Shown: positions 1-7,854 of the stretch, in pieces
Numbering within the stretch: position 1 is the first letter of the stretch
Layout: the number at the start of each line of letters is the position of its first letter
Source: Leuconostoc gelidum subsp. gelidum KCTC 3527
Lineage (GTDB): Bacteria; Bacillota; Bacilli; Lactobacillales; Lactobacillaceae
DNA length: 64,000 nucleotides
Assembly (NCBI RefSeq): GCF_000166715.1
Contig: NZ_AEMI01000019.1
Span: forward strand, 1-64,000
Direction of reading: 5' to 3'
Position numbers and translations under genes: made by a program
Notes under the pieces: generated by a model
Told to the model about the DNA's origin: nothing
Databases searched by the model: none
What the model saw: only the letters and a program-made list of their open reading frames with translations

Positions 1-21
1 AACGTAACGTAGTGCTTTTTA

Positions 22-93
22 TAGCTCGTGAGAGAATCGAACTCTCGATTCCGCCGTGAAAGGGCAGCGTCTTAGCCGCTTGACCAACGAGCC
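22..93 (-). tRNA. tRNA-Glu (anticodon UUC)
   Basis: The minus strand folds as a 72-nt cloverleaf. The acceptor stem begins GGCTCGT and pairs with ACGAGCT, giving a G-U pair at position 1-72. The anticodon loop CTTTCAC sits on a CCGCC/GGCGG-like stem, and the T arm carries GTTCGATTC. The anticodon TTC reads Glu codons. CCA is not encoded. The gene stands alone here and has its own promoter. Confidence 0.95.
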
Positions 94-132
94 ATGGTCA
101 GTGATGCTTGATATCTACCAAACAACTATATT

Positions 133-161
133 AGTATAACAAGAAATCGTTTATTCGTCAA
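133..161 (-). promoter_or_regulatory. Promoter of tRNA-Glu
   Basis: On the minus strand TTGACG, a 17-bp spacer and TATACT lie about 40 bp upstream of the tRNA 5' end. The match to the vegetative sigma factor consensus is strong. Confidence 0.8.
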
Positions 162-231
162 TGATTAAACTAAAAATTGTTATTTTTTGGTGCGACTGTT
201 GTATTGAAAGACGCTGCGTGAAGCAAAAAAA

Positions 232-1272
232 TTAATTAAGAGGAACATCGACGGCCCAAGTTTCGGGTCCTTTTTCATCGCCGTATTGAATAGCAGTTAG
301 ACGGTCGTACAATTTTTGTGTCCATGGACCAACCTCTGTCTCCGAATAAAATACATGTTTATTACCATGATGTGTGATTGAACCAACAGGAGAAATAACT
401 GCTGCAGTACCCATAGCTCCTGCCTCGGTGAATTGGTCCAAGTCATTTATTGAGATGGTCGTCTCCTCGGCTTCAAGCCCAAGCTCCTTTGCGACTTCAA
501 GAAGTGAGTACTTCGTTACTGAAGGTAAAATTGAGGGTGACTTTGGTGTTAAGAAGCGACCATCTTTGGTGATACCAAAGAAGTTTGCTGAACCTAATTC
601 TTCAATATTTTCATGTAAACGGGGATCTAAATAAACGACATCAGAGTATCCAGCAGCGTGTGCCTGATCCCCAGCAAGCATTGATGCCCCGTAGTTACCG
701 CCAGCCTTAGCTGCACCCGTACCACCATGAGCTGCACGGTCATATTCATTAGTAACATAGGCTGTTGGCGTTAAACCGCCTTTATAGTATGCACCGACTG
801 GTGTTGCATAAACTTCAAAAACATAATTATCTGCAGGATGAACACCAACAACTGGTCCACCACCAAATTCAAATGGTCGAAGATAAAGTGTTGCACCAGT
901 ACCATATGGTGGGATAAAATCTTTATTTGCCTTTGTTACTTCCTGTAGGGCACGCAAGAACAATTTTTCAGGTACTGGAGCCATCATTAATCTTGCAGCG
1001 GAATTTTGTAAGCGTTGTGCGTTCCGGTCAGGGCGAAAGAGGTTAGCACCGCCATCTTGACGTCTGTATACTTTCAGTCCTTCAAAAATATTTTGTCCAT
1101 AATGCAAGCCAGTGGCTGCTTCATTCACTGGTATATTTGAGTCAGTTTCTAGGCCACCTTCACTCCACTTGCCATCTTTAAAATATGCGCGGAATCGATA
1201 AGGCAGATCGTGATATTCAAATCCAAGTTCTGACCAATTAAAATCTTTGGGTTGCGCTTTCTTCTGTGACAT
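232..1272 (-). CDS. ilvE: Branched-chain amino acid aminotransferase
   Basis: Class IV PLP-dependent aminotransferase that interconverts Leu, Ile and Val with their 2-oxo acids using glutamate/2-oxoglutarate in the cytosol. The 346 residues match the usual length of the longer IlvE form. The motif GGTGAAKAGGNYGAS near residue 190 carries the PLP-binding lysine, and ELGSANFFGI and GTAAVISPVG are typical of the family. The gene follows the EIIC-like gene by 56 bp on the same strand with no clear terminator or promoter between them. It is therefore probably cotranscribed from the branched-chain amino-acid-controlled leader upstream of that gene. The ribosome binding site is only a purine-rich AAGAAGAAG stretch. 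Function is confident; operon membership is inferred. Confidence 0.95.
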   Translation of the reverse strand: MSQKKAQPKDFNWSELGFEYHDLPYRFRAYFKDGKWSEGGLETDSNIPVNEAATGLHYGQNIFEGLKVYRRQDGGANLFRPDRNAQRLQNSAARLMMAPVPEKLFLRALQEVTKANKDFIPPYGTGATLYLRPFEFGGGPVVGVHPADNYVFEVYATPVGAYYKGGLTPTAYVTNEYDRAAHGGTGAAKAGGNYGASMLAGDQAHAAGYSDVVYLDPRLHENIEELGSANFFGITKDGRFLTPKSPSILPSVTKYSLLEVAKELGLEAEETTISINDLDQFTEAGAMGTAAVISPVGSITHHGNKHVFYSETEVGPWTQKLYDRLTAIQYGDEKGPETWAVDVPLN

Positions 1273-1328
1273 TTTCTTCTTCTTTCTTATAAAAATATAA
1301 TAATTTTACTATAACGCTTATAGCATAA

Positions 1329-2465
1329 TTAAACAACATCTAAATGTAAATCATTTGGTCGCGTTTTACCAACCTTTTTTAAGGTGTAATACATTGCCAT
1401 ACTACCGACAATTGGGACAACAATACCAAATATTGCGACAAGTAGCAGTGCCCGAGGATCTGAGGAAGCTAATGCTATTGGGGCAATAAAGCCATTTAAA
1501 CCAAGTCCAGCAATAGCAAATGGGACTTTTAAATTAAATACACCAACAGCGACCATGGCTGATATACCAGCTATGAAAGCTGGGCCAAACATAAGTAATG
1601 GACTTTTTAATAAATTAGGAAATTGCACTTTTGGTGTAACAATTGTTTGGGCAATATTTGCACCTACGTTATTTTGTGTCCAACCCATAGCTGTATAAAC
1701 AACGAATCCTGCGGTGGTGCCAATTAACGCTGCACCACCCGAAAGGGGATCTAACATGACAGCAATAGCAAGCGCTGCAGAAGAAGCTGGTGTCATTAAG
1801 AAGAGAAACCAAACGACTGAAACGATGAAAGAACCAAGAAAAGGATTGACATTCATTGTCGAAGCTAATGATTCAGATACCCAGTTTAAAAACGGCGTAG
1901 TTACTGCTGCTGTTCCTAAACCAAAGAATGTACCGGCAAGTGTAGCACTGAGCGGCACAAGCATCATGTCTAGCGGTGTCTTACCGGTTAACCAATTACC
2001 AATCAGTACAGCCAATAAGGCTGCTAAAACAGCAGAGATTGGTTGACCAGAAGTCAACACAATTGATCCAGCAGCCTGATCTGCTACCCACCCCGTTGCT
2101 GTGTGAGTTTGTGGCGCGACAGTTGAAGTAAAATAAACAGCGTTTGAACCAACTGTGGCGGCGATCAGAGCAGCACCAGTAGTTAAAATATTAGCACGCA
2201 TCATGATGGCAATGCCAACACCAAGTGCGGGGGCAAGTAGTTTTTGACCCATTAGGCCAGCTTGCACTAAAGGTGTGTATCCAATTATATTTCCGATTGA
2301 AGACATCAATAGTCCCATGCCAAGTACAGCGAGAATGGCATTTGAAATACCAGTTGAGACATCAAACACGACATCGCGAACGGATGAGGGTGGTTTTTTC
2401 TGGTTACCTGGTGATGGTGATATGTTATCATGTTTAGCTGGTGTGAGCGGGGTTGCTTGATTCAT
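1329..2465 (-). CDS. EIIC-family (PTS_EIIC_2-like) membrane transporter, probably amino-acid regulated
   Basis: Polytopic membrane protein of 378 residues with about nine or ten hydrophobic segments rich in Gly and Ala. It resembles the Pfam family usually named 'phosphotransferase system, EIIC' (PF13303), which has no phosphorylatable EIIA or EIIB domain attached. The ATG at 2465 was chosen because AGGAGG lies 7 bases before it; an upstream in-frame start at 2522 would put codons over the ribosome binding site. The N-terminus is a short hydrophilic Pro-rich tail. The gene lies behind a leader peptide ending Val-Val-Ile-Ile-Ile with an attenuator, and directly ahead of ilvE. That context argues for transport of a branched-chain amino acid or a related 2-oxo or hydroxy acid rather than a sugar. 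The substrate is inferred, not shown. Confidence 0.75.
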   Translation of the reverse strand: MNQATPLTPAKHDNISPSPGNQKKPPSSVRDVVFDVSTGISNAILAVLGMGLLMSSIGNIIGYTPLVQAGLMGQKLLAPALGVGIAIMMRANILTTGAALIAATVGSNAVYFTSTVAPQTHTATGWVADQAAGSIVLTSGQPISAVLAALLAVLIGNWLTGKTPLDMMLVPLSATLAGTFFGLGTAAVTTPFLNWVSESLASTMNVNPFLGSFIVSVVWFLFLMTPASSAALAIAVMLDPLSGGAALIGTTAGFVVYTAMGWTQNNVGANIAQTIVTPKVQFPNLLKSPLLMFGPAFIAGISAMVAVGVFNLKVPFAIAGLGLNGFIAPIALASSDPRALLLVAIFGIVVPIVGSMAMYYTLKKVGKTRPNDLHLDVV

Positions 2466-2550
2466 TGTAAGTCCTCCTAAGTATCGTTTTGCTAGTGATA
2501 AAATAATTTTTACAACTAACAACTGAACTGGTTCTTGAAATGTATAAAAA

Positions 2551-2587
2551 AATAAAAAGAGGCGCTAGTAATTTACTAGCGCCTCTT
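2551..2587 (-). terminator. Attenuator terminator of the EIIC-ilvE leader
   Basis: On the minus strand AAGAGGCGCTAG pairs perfectly with CTAGCGCCTCTT around a TAATTTA loop and is followed by a T-rich tail (TTTTTATTTTTTT). It lies between the leader peptide and the EIIC-like gene, so it must be bypassed for expression. Its 5' arm is also complementary to the upstream segment at 2616-2625 (TTAACTGGCG on the minus strand), which gives an alternative antiterminator pairing. Confidence 0.85.
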
Positions 2588-2630
2588 GAAAACATTGAGA
2601 AACTCAACATATTCACGCCAGTTAAGAAAA

Positions 2631-2672
2631 TGACTTCTCAACTGGTAGACAAAACAGACCAGCGAGGAGTCA
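2631..2672 (-). promoter_or_regulatory. Alternative attenuator stems downstream of the leader peptide
   Basis: Read on the minus strand, segment 1 (2659-2672, beginning at the leader-peptide stop codon) pairs with segment 2 (2631-2645) over about 14 bp. Segment 2 can instead pair with segment 3 (2616-2628) over 11 bp with one G-U. Segment 3 can in turn pair with the 5' arm of the terminator. The mutually exclusive arrangement is the hallmark of translation-coupled attenuation. Confidence 0.65.
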
Positions 2673-2735
2673 GATAATAATGACTACGTTGATCGTAATG
2701 AGATTTGTGAAATTGTATGAGTTTAGTGTGAACAT
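2670..2735 (-). CDS. Branched-chain amino acid leader peptide (21 aa)
   Basis: ATG at 2735 opens a 21-codon frame whose C-terminal half reads NLITINVVIII before TGA. That is one Leu, two Val and five Ile among the last eleven codons. AAGGA lies about 10 bases upstream of the ATG, and a consensus promoter lies about 35 bp upstream. The stop codon is the first base of the first attenuator stem. The frame is too short for normal gene calling. The codon run, position and downstream structures identify it as a regulatory leader peptide that senses charged tRNA-Ile/Val(/Leu), in the style of ilv/leu attenuators. The peptide itself is probably not functional. Confidence 0.8.
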   Translation of the reverse strand: MFTLNSYNFTNLITINVVIII

Positions 2736-2766
2736 CTCATTAGTTTCCTTTTATTTAATATTTAGT

Positions 2767-2795
2767 ATTATGTCATTAAATTAATTAAATGTCAA
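2767..2795 (-). promoter_or_regulatory. Promoter of the EIIC-ilvE operon
   Basis: Minus strand TTGACA (2790-2795), 17-bp spacer, CATAAT (2767-2772). Transcription would start near 2760, about 25 nt before the leader-peptide ATG. Confidence 0.85.
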
Positions 2796-2838
2796 CAGCG
2801 TAATCTTAAATTCATCTTGTGTCAAACATATGAGTATT

Positions 2839-2847
2839 TGATATAAT
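2839..2847 (+). promoter_or_regulatory. Extended -10 promoter of the 2-hydroxyacid dehydrogenase gene
   Basis: TGATATAAT is a consensus extended -10 element about 30 bp before the start codon. The -35 is poor (TTGTGT). It points away from the minus-strand promoter at 2767-2795. Confidence 0.6.
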
Positions 2848-2874
2848 GTAGTAAATGAGATTGGAGGCAGATTT

Positions 2875-3816
2875 ATGTTACTTTTGGCAGTAAAAGGAAT
2901 AACTGAATCAAACCGCAAATTTTTGTCACAATATGGTGTCACTGTTGTAACACCCGATACGATTACGGCACAACAAATACCTGAAATTGTCATTAGCTAC
3001 GCATGGGATGATGCCATTGGCCAAAAAATATTAGCAAATCCAAATGCAAAATTAAAATGGATTCAAACACAATCGGCAGGTGTAGATTATTTACCGTTAA
3101 AGAAACTAAAAGACTTTGGTGTTATTGTCACAAATGCCAGCGGATTAAAAGCCATTCCAATTGCACAAACAGTCTTAAGTTATATTCTATATTTTGCACG
3201 TGGTTTAAATATTTATGCATCACGAACGCATTGGGAACCTTATACAAATCAATACTTGATCACAGAATTACCTGTTTTAGTATTTGGTACGGGGCGTATT
3301 GGTCAGCAAATTGCCAGTCATATTAAAGCATTTGGTGGGACGGTTTACGGTGTGAATACAACCGGTCATATGGTTGATGGTTTTGACGAAGTCTATAGCA
3401 TGCATGACTATCAAAAAGCATTAGCAAAATCTCGCGTTGTTGTTGACGGTTTACCAGGTACACCTGAAACGGATAATTTTTTTAATAATCATTTTTTTGA
3501 TCAAGTTAATCAATTGTTTTTATTTATTAATATTGGTCGTGGGACAACCTTAAATCAAAATGACTTGTTGGCAGCAATTGACGATTCCCGTGTTAAATAT
3601 GCTGCGTTAGATGTGACTACACCTGAACCATTACCTAAAAATCATCCGTTATTCGACAGACCACAAGTATTATTGACACAACATACGAGTTGGGGGGAGA
3701 ATGCTAATGCGGGGCGCACTGGCGGACTATTTCGCTTATTTGAAAAGAATGTCCCTTCATTTGTAACAAACGGCACGATTCAATACAATATTGTCAATCT
3801 TGATAAAGGATACTAA
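2875..3816 (+). CDS. D-isomer-specific 2-hydroxyacid dehydrogenase family protein
   Basis: NAD-dependent oxidoreductase of 313 residues that would reduce a 2-oxo acid or oxidise a D-2-hydroxy acid in the cytosol. The N-terminal third is the split catalytic domain. VFGTGRIGQQIA near residue 137 is the GxGxxG dinucleotide motif, NIGRG near residue 222 carries the substrate-binding Arg, and QHTSWGENA near residue 267 carries the catalytic His. GGAGG lies 8 bases before ATG. The substrate cannot be read from the sequence. It lies divergently from the branched-chain amino-acid operon, so a D-2-hydroxyisocaproate-like substrate is possible but unproven. Confidence 0.85.
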   Translation: MLLLAVKGITESNRKFLSQYGVTVVTPDTITAQQIPEIVISYAWDDAIGQKILANPNAKLKWIQTQSAGVDYLPLKKLKDFGVIVTNASGLKAIPIAQTVLSYILYFARGLNIYASRTHWEPYTNQYLITELPVLVFGTGRIGQQIASHIKAFGGTVYGVNTTGHMVDGFDEVYSMHDYQKALAKSRVVVDGLPGTPETDNFFNNHFFDQVNQLFLFINIGRGTTLNQNDLLAAIDDSRVKYAALDVTTPEPLPKNHPLFDRPQVLLTQHTSWGENANAGRTGGLFRLFEKNVPSFVTNGTIQYNIVNLDKGY

Positions 3817-3875
3817 AATATAAGAACATACCAGAGCTGGCATGTTTAATAATTAAGAGGGAACACAGAACGTTT

Positions 3876-4592
3876 ATGAAAAAAATTGCGCATCGTGGCA
3901 TCTCAGCTCAAGCACCAGAAAATACGCGTGCCGCATTTAAAAAAATGGTAGCATTGAATGTTGAGTGGTTAGAAACAGATATTGATATGACGTCTGATGG
4001 TGAATTAATCCTCATTCATGACGATAAAGTTGATCGTGTGTCAAATGGCAGTGGTTCTGTCAATGATATGACGCTAATTGATTTACAGAAACTAGATTTT
4101 GGTCGGTGGTTTAGTGACGAGTATGCTAATGAGCGTATTGTGACCCTGAAATGGTTAATTGATTTTATTAATCACTATCATTTTAATGTTAATTTTGAAC
4201 TCAAAACAGCATTGAAATCTGACAAACAAAATGCCTATCTCACATCTGTTTGTCAGGCATTACGGCAGGTTAGTTCAAAGGTTAAAATTATTGTGTCAAG
4301 TTTTGATATTACTCTGCTTAAAAAATTTCATGTATTAATGCCTGATGTTCAAATAGGTGTTTTAATTGAGGGGAAACTACCAGATAACATTGTTGCAATT
4401 GCTAAAAATATCGGAGCTGTATATGTTCATCCTGATGTTGATTATCTTACAAAAGATCAAACTAAAAAATTGATTGATAATCATTTACAGGTGAATGTGT
4501 GGACAGTTAATGATATGATTGTGGCTGAAAAATTGGAGAAATGGCGAGTTGAAGCTATTTTTACGGATTTTCCAGAAGTGAAAGCAATATGA
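3876..4592 (+). CDS. Glycerophosphodiester phosphodiesterase family protein
   Basis: Cytosolic GDPD of 238 residues that would hydrolyse glycerophosphodiesters to sn-glycerol-3-phosphate and an alcohol. The start KKIAHRG gives the catalytic His-Arg, ENTRAAF follows, ETDIDMTSDGELILIHDD supplies the metal-binding Glu-x-Asp and the second catalytic His, and NFELK gives a further metal ligand. There is no signal peptide, so it acts inside the cell. GAGGGA lies rather far (about 13 bases) before ATG. It probably serves lipid head-group turnover. The gap before it holds a weak hairpin with arms AACAT/ATGTT and ACCAG/CTGG. Confidence 0.9.
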   Translation: MKKIAHRGISAQAPENTRAAFKKMVALNVEWLETDIDMTSDGELILIHDDKVDRVSNGSGSVNDMTLIDLQKLDFGRWFSDEYANERIVTLKWLIDFINHYHFNVNFELKTALKSDKQNAYLTSVCQALRQVSSKVKIIVSSFDITLLKKFHVLMPDVQIGVLIEGKLPDNIVAIAKNIGAVYVHPDVDYLTKDQTKKLIDNHLQVNVWTVNDMIVAEKLEKWRVEAIFTDFPEVKAI

Positions 4593-4627
4593 CACACGTG
4601 GTGATTTATAAAGTATATGCTTGAAAG

Positions 4628-4670
4628 CATGTCTATACCAATGAAACATTGTTTCTTTAGTATAGACATG
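4628..4670. repeat. Inverted repeat between the GDPD gene and folC
   Basis: CATGTCTATAC (4628-4638) is repeated in inverse orientation as GTATAGACATG (4660-4670), and the loop contains a second small hairpin (CAATG/CATTG). No T-run follows, so it is not a clear terminator. It may be a 5'-leader structure of folC or an operator. Confidence 0.5.
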
Positions 4671-4709
4671 TGATAAAATAGATTTCAGAGAAATTGTTGG
4701 AGGATTACT

Positions 4710-6038
4710 TTGGAAAAAGCATCAGAAAAACGTGAGGCTCGTATAGCGATTCGCTATAAAAATATTATTAAAAGTTTAGATAATACTTGGCATATAGTAG
4801 ATGACACACGTGTACCAATTGTTCGTCAAGTATTGGGGTGGTTAGATCATCCAGATCAAAAACTAAAAATAATTCATATCGCTGGGACTAATGGTAAGAG
4901 CTCTACTGGTGCTATGATGGGGGCAGTATTACAGGCCAATGGTTATTCATATGGTCGTTTTTCAAGCCCTTTTATTCTTTCAGCAAGAGAACAAATTTGT
5001 ATTGATGACGAGATGATTTCTAAAAGTGATTTTGTTGATTACTACGAACAGCTCATCAAATGTTTTAAACTTAATGGTGTCTCCGCAAACTATTTGACGT
5101 ATTTTGAATATTTTACGATTATATCTTTATTATATTTTGTAGATCATCAAGTCGATTTTGTTTTGTTTGAAGCGGGATTAGGTGGCCTTCGAGATGCAAC
5201 AAATGCAATAGATGCACCCTTGTTAACCGTTTTTACAAAAATTAGCATTGATCATCAGAATTTAATTGGTCGAAATTTAACTGAAATTTCAAAAAATAAA
5301 GCCGCAATTATTAAAAAAGGCACTTGGGTTATTGATTATGCTGGTCAAGATCTGACTGCACGAAAAGTTTTAAAGGCCCAAACAGAGGCTGTCGGTGCAA
5401 AATGGTTTGAATATAAACAAGATCAAATCATTATTGCTAATACAGCACCGTCAGGGCTAGATTTAATAATTAATGGCACACCTGGTTATTTTTTGAGTAT
5501 GCCTGGTGCTTTTCAAGTGCATAATTTTAGTATTGTCTTACAAATAAAAGCGGCTTTGACTGCGATGGGATACACATTTATACAAGGCAAAACGCGAGAA
5601 GGCCTTGCAAATGTCAAGCTGGTGGGTCGTATGAATTATCATAAGACATCAAATATTTTGTTTGATGCGGCTCACAATGTTGATGGGATAAACGGTTTGG
5701 TTTCGGCGCTTAATGCTTGGCATTTAAAAATTAAACCAACCTTGATTTTGGGTGTATTAAAAGATAAAGATTATCATGAAATGTTGGATACTATTGTACC
5801 TGTTGTACAACGGATTATAACGGTTACGCCAAATAATAAAACACGCGCATTATCTGCAGATGAACTCGCGGCTGAGTTATTGACAAACTACCAAAACATT
5901 GATGTCGAAATAGCAAGTGATGCTTCGGCAGCTATTTCACTTGCTATGCGTGTCCGAGAATCATCACAGGCTCTGATTGTTGTAACGGGTTCCTTTTACA
6001 CATTAAGTGCGATTCAAAAGGACCACCGAATGGCATGA
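4710..6038 (+). CDS. folC: Bifunctional folylpolyglutamate synthase/dihydrofolate synthase
   Basis: Mur-ligase-family enzyme of 442 residues that adds L-glutamate to dihydropteroate and to reduced folates in the cytosol, with ATP. HIAGTNGKSS near residue 57 is the P-loop, FEAGLGG near residue 153 is a family signature, and DGAH-like FDAAHNVDG lies in the C-terminal domain. The start is TTG at 4710, supported by TTGGAGGA six bases upstream; no ATG is better placed. Whether the dihydrofolate synthase activity is retained cannot be told from sequence alone. Confidence 0.9.
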   Translation: MEKASEKREARIAIRYKNIIKSLDNTWHIVDDTRVPIVRQVLGWLDHPDQKLKIIHIAGTNGKSSTGAMMGAVLQANGYSYGRFSSPFILSAREQICIDDEMISKSDFVDYYEQLIKCFKLNGVSANYLTYFEYFTIISLLYFVDHQVDFVLFEAGLGGLRDATNAIDAPLLTVFTKISIDHQNLIGRNLTEISKNKAAIIKKGTWVIDYAGQDLTARKVLKAQTEAVGAKWFEYKQDQIIIANTAPSGLDLIINGTPGYFLSMPGAFQVHNFSIVLQIKAALTAMGYTFIQGKTREGLANVKLVGRMNYHKTSNILFDAAHNVDGINGLVSALNAWHLKIKPTLILGVLKDKDYHEMLDTIVPVVQRIITVTPNNKTRALSADELAAELLTNYQNIDVEIASDASAAISLAMRVRESSQALIVVTGSFYTLSAIQKDHRMA

Positions 6039-6045
6039 CTATTTT

Positions 6046-6094
6046 GATATAATGACACAACGATACTGCCTATAGCTACTATAATTGTATCGTT
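6046..6094 (+). promoter_or_regulatory. dus promoter and 5' leader hairpin
   Basis: TGATATAAT (6045-6053) is an extended -10. The transcript would begin at about 6060, exactly at AACGATAC (6059-6066), which pairs with GTATCGTT (6087-6094); TATAG/CTATA inside extends the stem. The hairpin would thus form the extreme 5' end of the mRNA, perhaps protecting it. It is 24 bases upstream of the ATG. Confidence 0.55.
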
Positions 6095-6117
6095 TATAAT
6101 AATTAAGGAGAAGAGAT

Positions 6118-7248
6118 ATGACTGTAGAGTCTCCTCAAAATTTTTTCTGGGATGACGTCGTAAAACAGGCGCAACTAGTAAATAAGCAAACAGAGAAACA
6201 ACCTTTTTTTAGTATGGCACCAATGGAAGCCGTAACGGATACCGTCTTTCGACGCGTCATAGCACAAGCTGGTGGACCAGATGTTTACTATACCGAGTTT
6301 ACAAATGCTAGTTCAATGGTTCATCCACAAGCTAAATTTTCCGTTCAGGGTCGCTTAGCTGTGGCAGAAGATGAAAAGCAACCGGTTGCTCAAATTTGGG
6401 GTTCCCGACCAGAAGAAATCGCTGGCGCTGCAAAAATTTTGGCAACAATGGGGTATCAGGCAGTTGACATCAATATGGGTTGTCCAGATACAACTGTAAT
6501 TAAAAATGGTGCCGGTTCGGACTTGATTCGTCATCAAGAGTTGGCAAAAGAAATTATTTCTGCTGCTAAAAAATCAGGTCTAGCAGTATCTGTTAAGACC
6601 CGATTAGGTTTTTATCAAGCAGAAGAATTTCGTGATTGGCTACCTATTATTTTACGTCAACAGGTGGCTGTACTAACTATCCATTTGCGTTCACGTAAGG
6701 AAATGTCAAAGGCACCTGCACATGAAGAGTATATAGATGAAATTTTAGCTATGCGAGATGCCATTGCGCCTCAAACATTGATCCAAATAAATGGTGATAT
6801 TAAAACACGTCAAGCGGGGATACAACTTGTAAAAGATCATCCTGGTATTGATGGTATTATGATTGGCCGAGGTATATTTGAAAATCCATATGCGTTTGAA
6901 GTTAAACCCCAACAGCATACTTTAGAAGAATCAATTGCACTATTGAAATTACAATTGGATTTGTTTGACGATGTGAATGCAAATATTGCACCCAAACATT
7001 TTGAAGCATTGAAACGTTATTTCAAAATATATTTGCGTGGTTTTGCACACGCCTCAGCATTACGTCAACTATTGATGGAAACACATGCAACCGAGGAAGT
7101 ACGTGATATATTAGATCGTGAATTAGCAAAAGTGTATGCGGAAGTCGCCGCAGATGAACATATTTATCGCGATAACGGCGTCGCAAGTGCAGATGTGGCT
7201 GTAGCTAATCAACTAAAATTGGCACAGGAAACAAAAAAATATAATTAG
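6118..7248 (+). CDS. dus: tRNA-dihydrouridine synthase
   Basis: FMN-dependent enzyme of 376 residues that reduces specific uridines in the tRNA D-loop to dihydrouridine using NAD(P)H. It is a TIM barrel. MAPMEAVTDTVFRR near residue 33 is the FMN-binding N-terminal motif, DINMGCPDTTVIKNGAGS near residue 118 includes the catalytic Cys, VKTRLG is the substrate-proximal motif, and QINGDIKT with GIMIGRGIFENP binds the FMN phosphate. The length is longer than DusB of Bacillus because of a C-terminal helical extension. AAGGAGAAG precedes ATG by 6 bases. Which uridine is modified is not visible. Confidence 0.9.
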   Translation: MTVESPQNFFWDDVVKQAQLVNKQTEKQPFFSMAPMEAVTDTVFRRVIAQAGGPDVYYTEFTNASSMVHPQAKFSVQGRLAVAEDEKQPVAQIWGSRPEEIAGAAKILATMGYQAVDINMGCPDTTVIKNGAGSDLIRHQELAKEIISAAKKSGLAVSVKTRLGFYQAEEFRDWLPIILRQQVAVLTIHLRSRKEMSKAPAHEEYIDEILAMRDAIAPQTLIQINGDIKTRQAGIQLVKDHPGIDGIMIGRGIFENPYAFEVKPQQHTLEESIALLKLQLDLFDDVNANIAPKHFEALKRYFKIYLRGFAHASALRQLLMETHATEEVRDILDRELAKVYAEVAADEHIYRDNGVASADVAVANQLKLAQETKKYN

Positions 7249-7468
7249 TGCCTTATTGTATTTTTGGTTAATAACATGTTGTTAAATTGACAATATTAAC
7301 CTATGAAGACATGGTAGAATGGTTAAAAAATCCGATATGACTAACAAAACAACAATTTTTTGTATAATAGCAGTATTATTGTCTCTCAATAATATATGTG
7401 CATAAAAAGCTGTTAAATCAAGATTGAAAAATAAAATAAAGTCTATTTTGCATATAAAATAGTTTAAA

Positions 7469-7504
7469 AGTCGGTAACTTTCAAAACAAGTTGCTGATTT
7501 TTTT
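7469..7504 (+). terminator. Rho-independent terminator
   Basis: AGTCGGTAACTT pairs with AAGTTGCTGATT (12 bp including G-U pairs) followed by T7. It is 220 bp after dus and may end dus or a short RNA. Confidence 0.65.
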
Positions 7505-7685
7505 CATTGCCGACAATTTTCCTTCGTCTGTTCCGTTATTATAATACAATGACATATCAATGTATTACAGCTGGTGTTTTAGCCATTACAATCTTATCGC
7601 CGATGAGTTATGGCACAAATGTCGATAGAAAATAGCCAAGTAATGTTTATTAAGGAAATGTTAATTTAGAATTTTAATATATAAG

Positions 7686-7718
7686 CCGCTAGTTAGTTAA
7701 ATCTAATGGCGGTTTTTT
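7686..7718 (+). terminator. Rho-independent terminator
   Basis: CCGCTAGTTAG pairs with CTAATGGCGG with a single bulge and is followed by T6. Confidence 0.7.
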
Positions 7719-7732
7719 AGTACGTAAAAACT

Positions 7733-7785
7733 AAACTGGTTGAAAAAGACCAGTTTAAAGTAGCACTTTATATGGGTGCTTTTTT
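7733..7785 (+). terminator. Double hairpin ending in a terminator
   Basis: AAACTGGT/ACCAGTTT (7733-7756) is followed by AGCAC/GTGCT (7762-7780) and T6. It lies about 70 bp before the next start codon. Confidence 0.6.
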
Positions 7786-7854
7786 ATGTAACAAGTATTC
7801 GTACATGCATAATATTCATTTTTATCATATAATAATTACAAAGGAGAAATATTC

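Larger units (their letters stand above)
7249..7854. other. 600-bp gene-free interval with several terminators
   Basis: No convincing coding frame. Three hairpin-plus-T signals occur in a row on the plus strand (7469-7504, 7686-7718, 7762-7785), preceded by -10-like TATAAT near 7371-7376 and by an intact but over-spaced TTGACA at 7287. A further perfect hairpin AAACTGGT/ACCAGTTT lies at 7733-7756. Multiple terminators with no genes between them suggest short untranslated transcripts, but none can be named. Confidence 0.5.

Noticed and set aside
374-634. Open frame on the plus strand within ilvE
   Set aside because: It is antisense to a well-supported gene, lacks a ribosome binding site and resembles no family; codon shadow.
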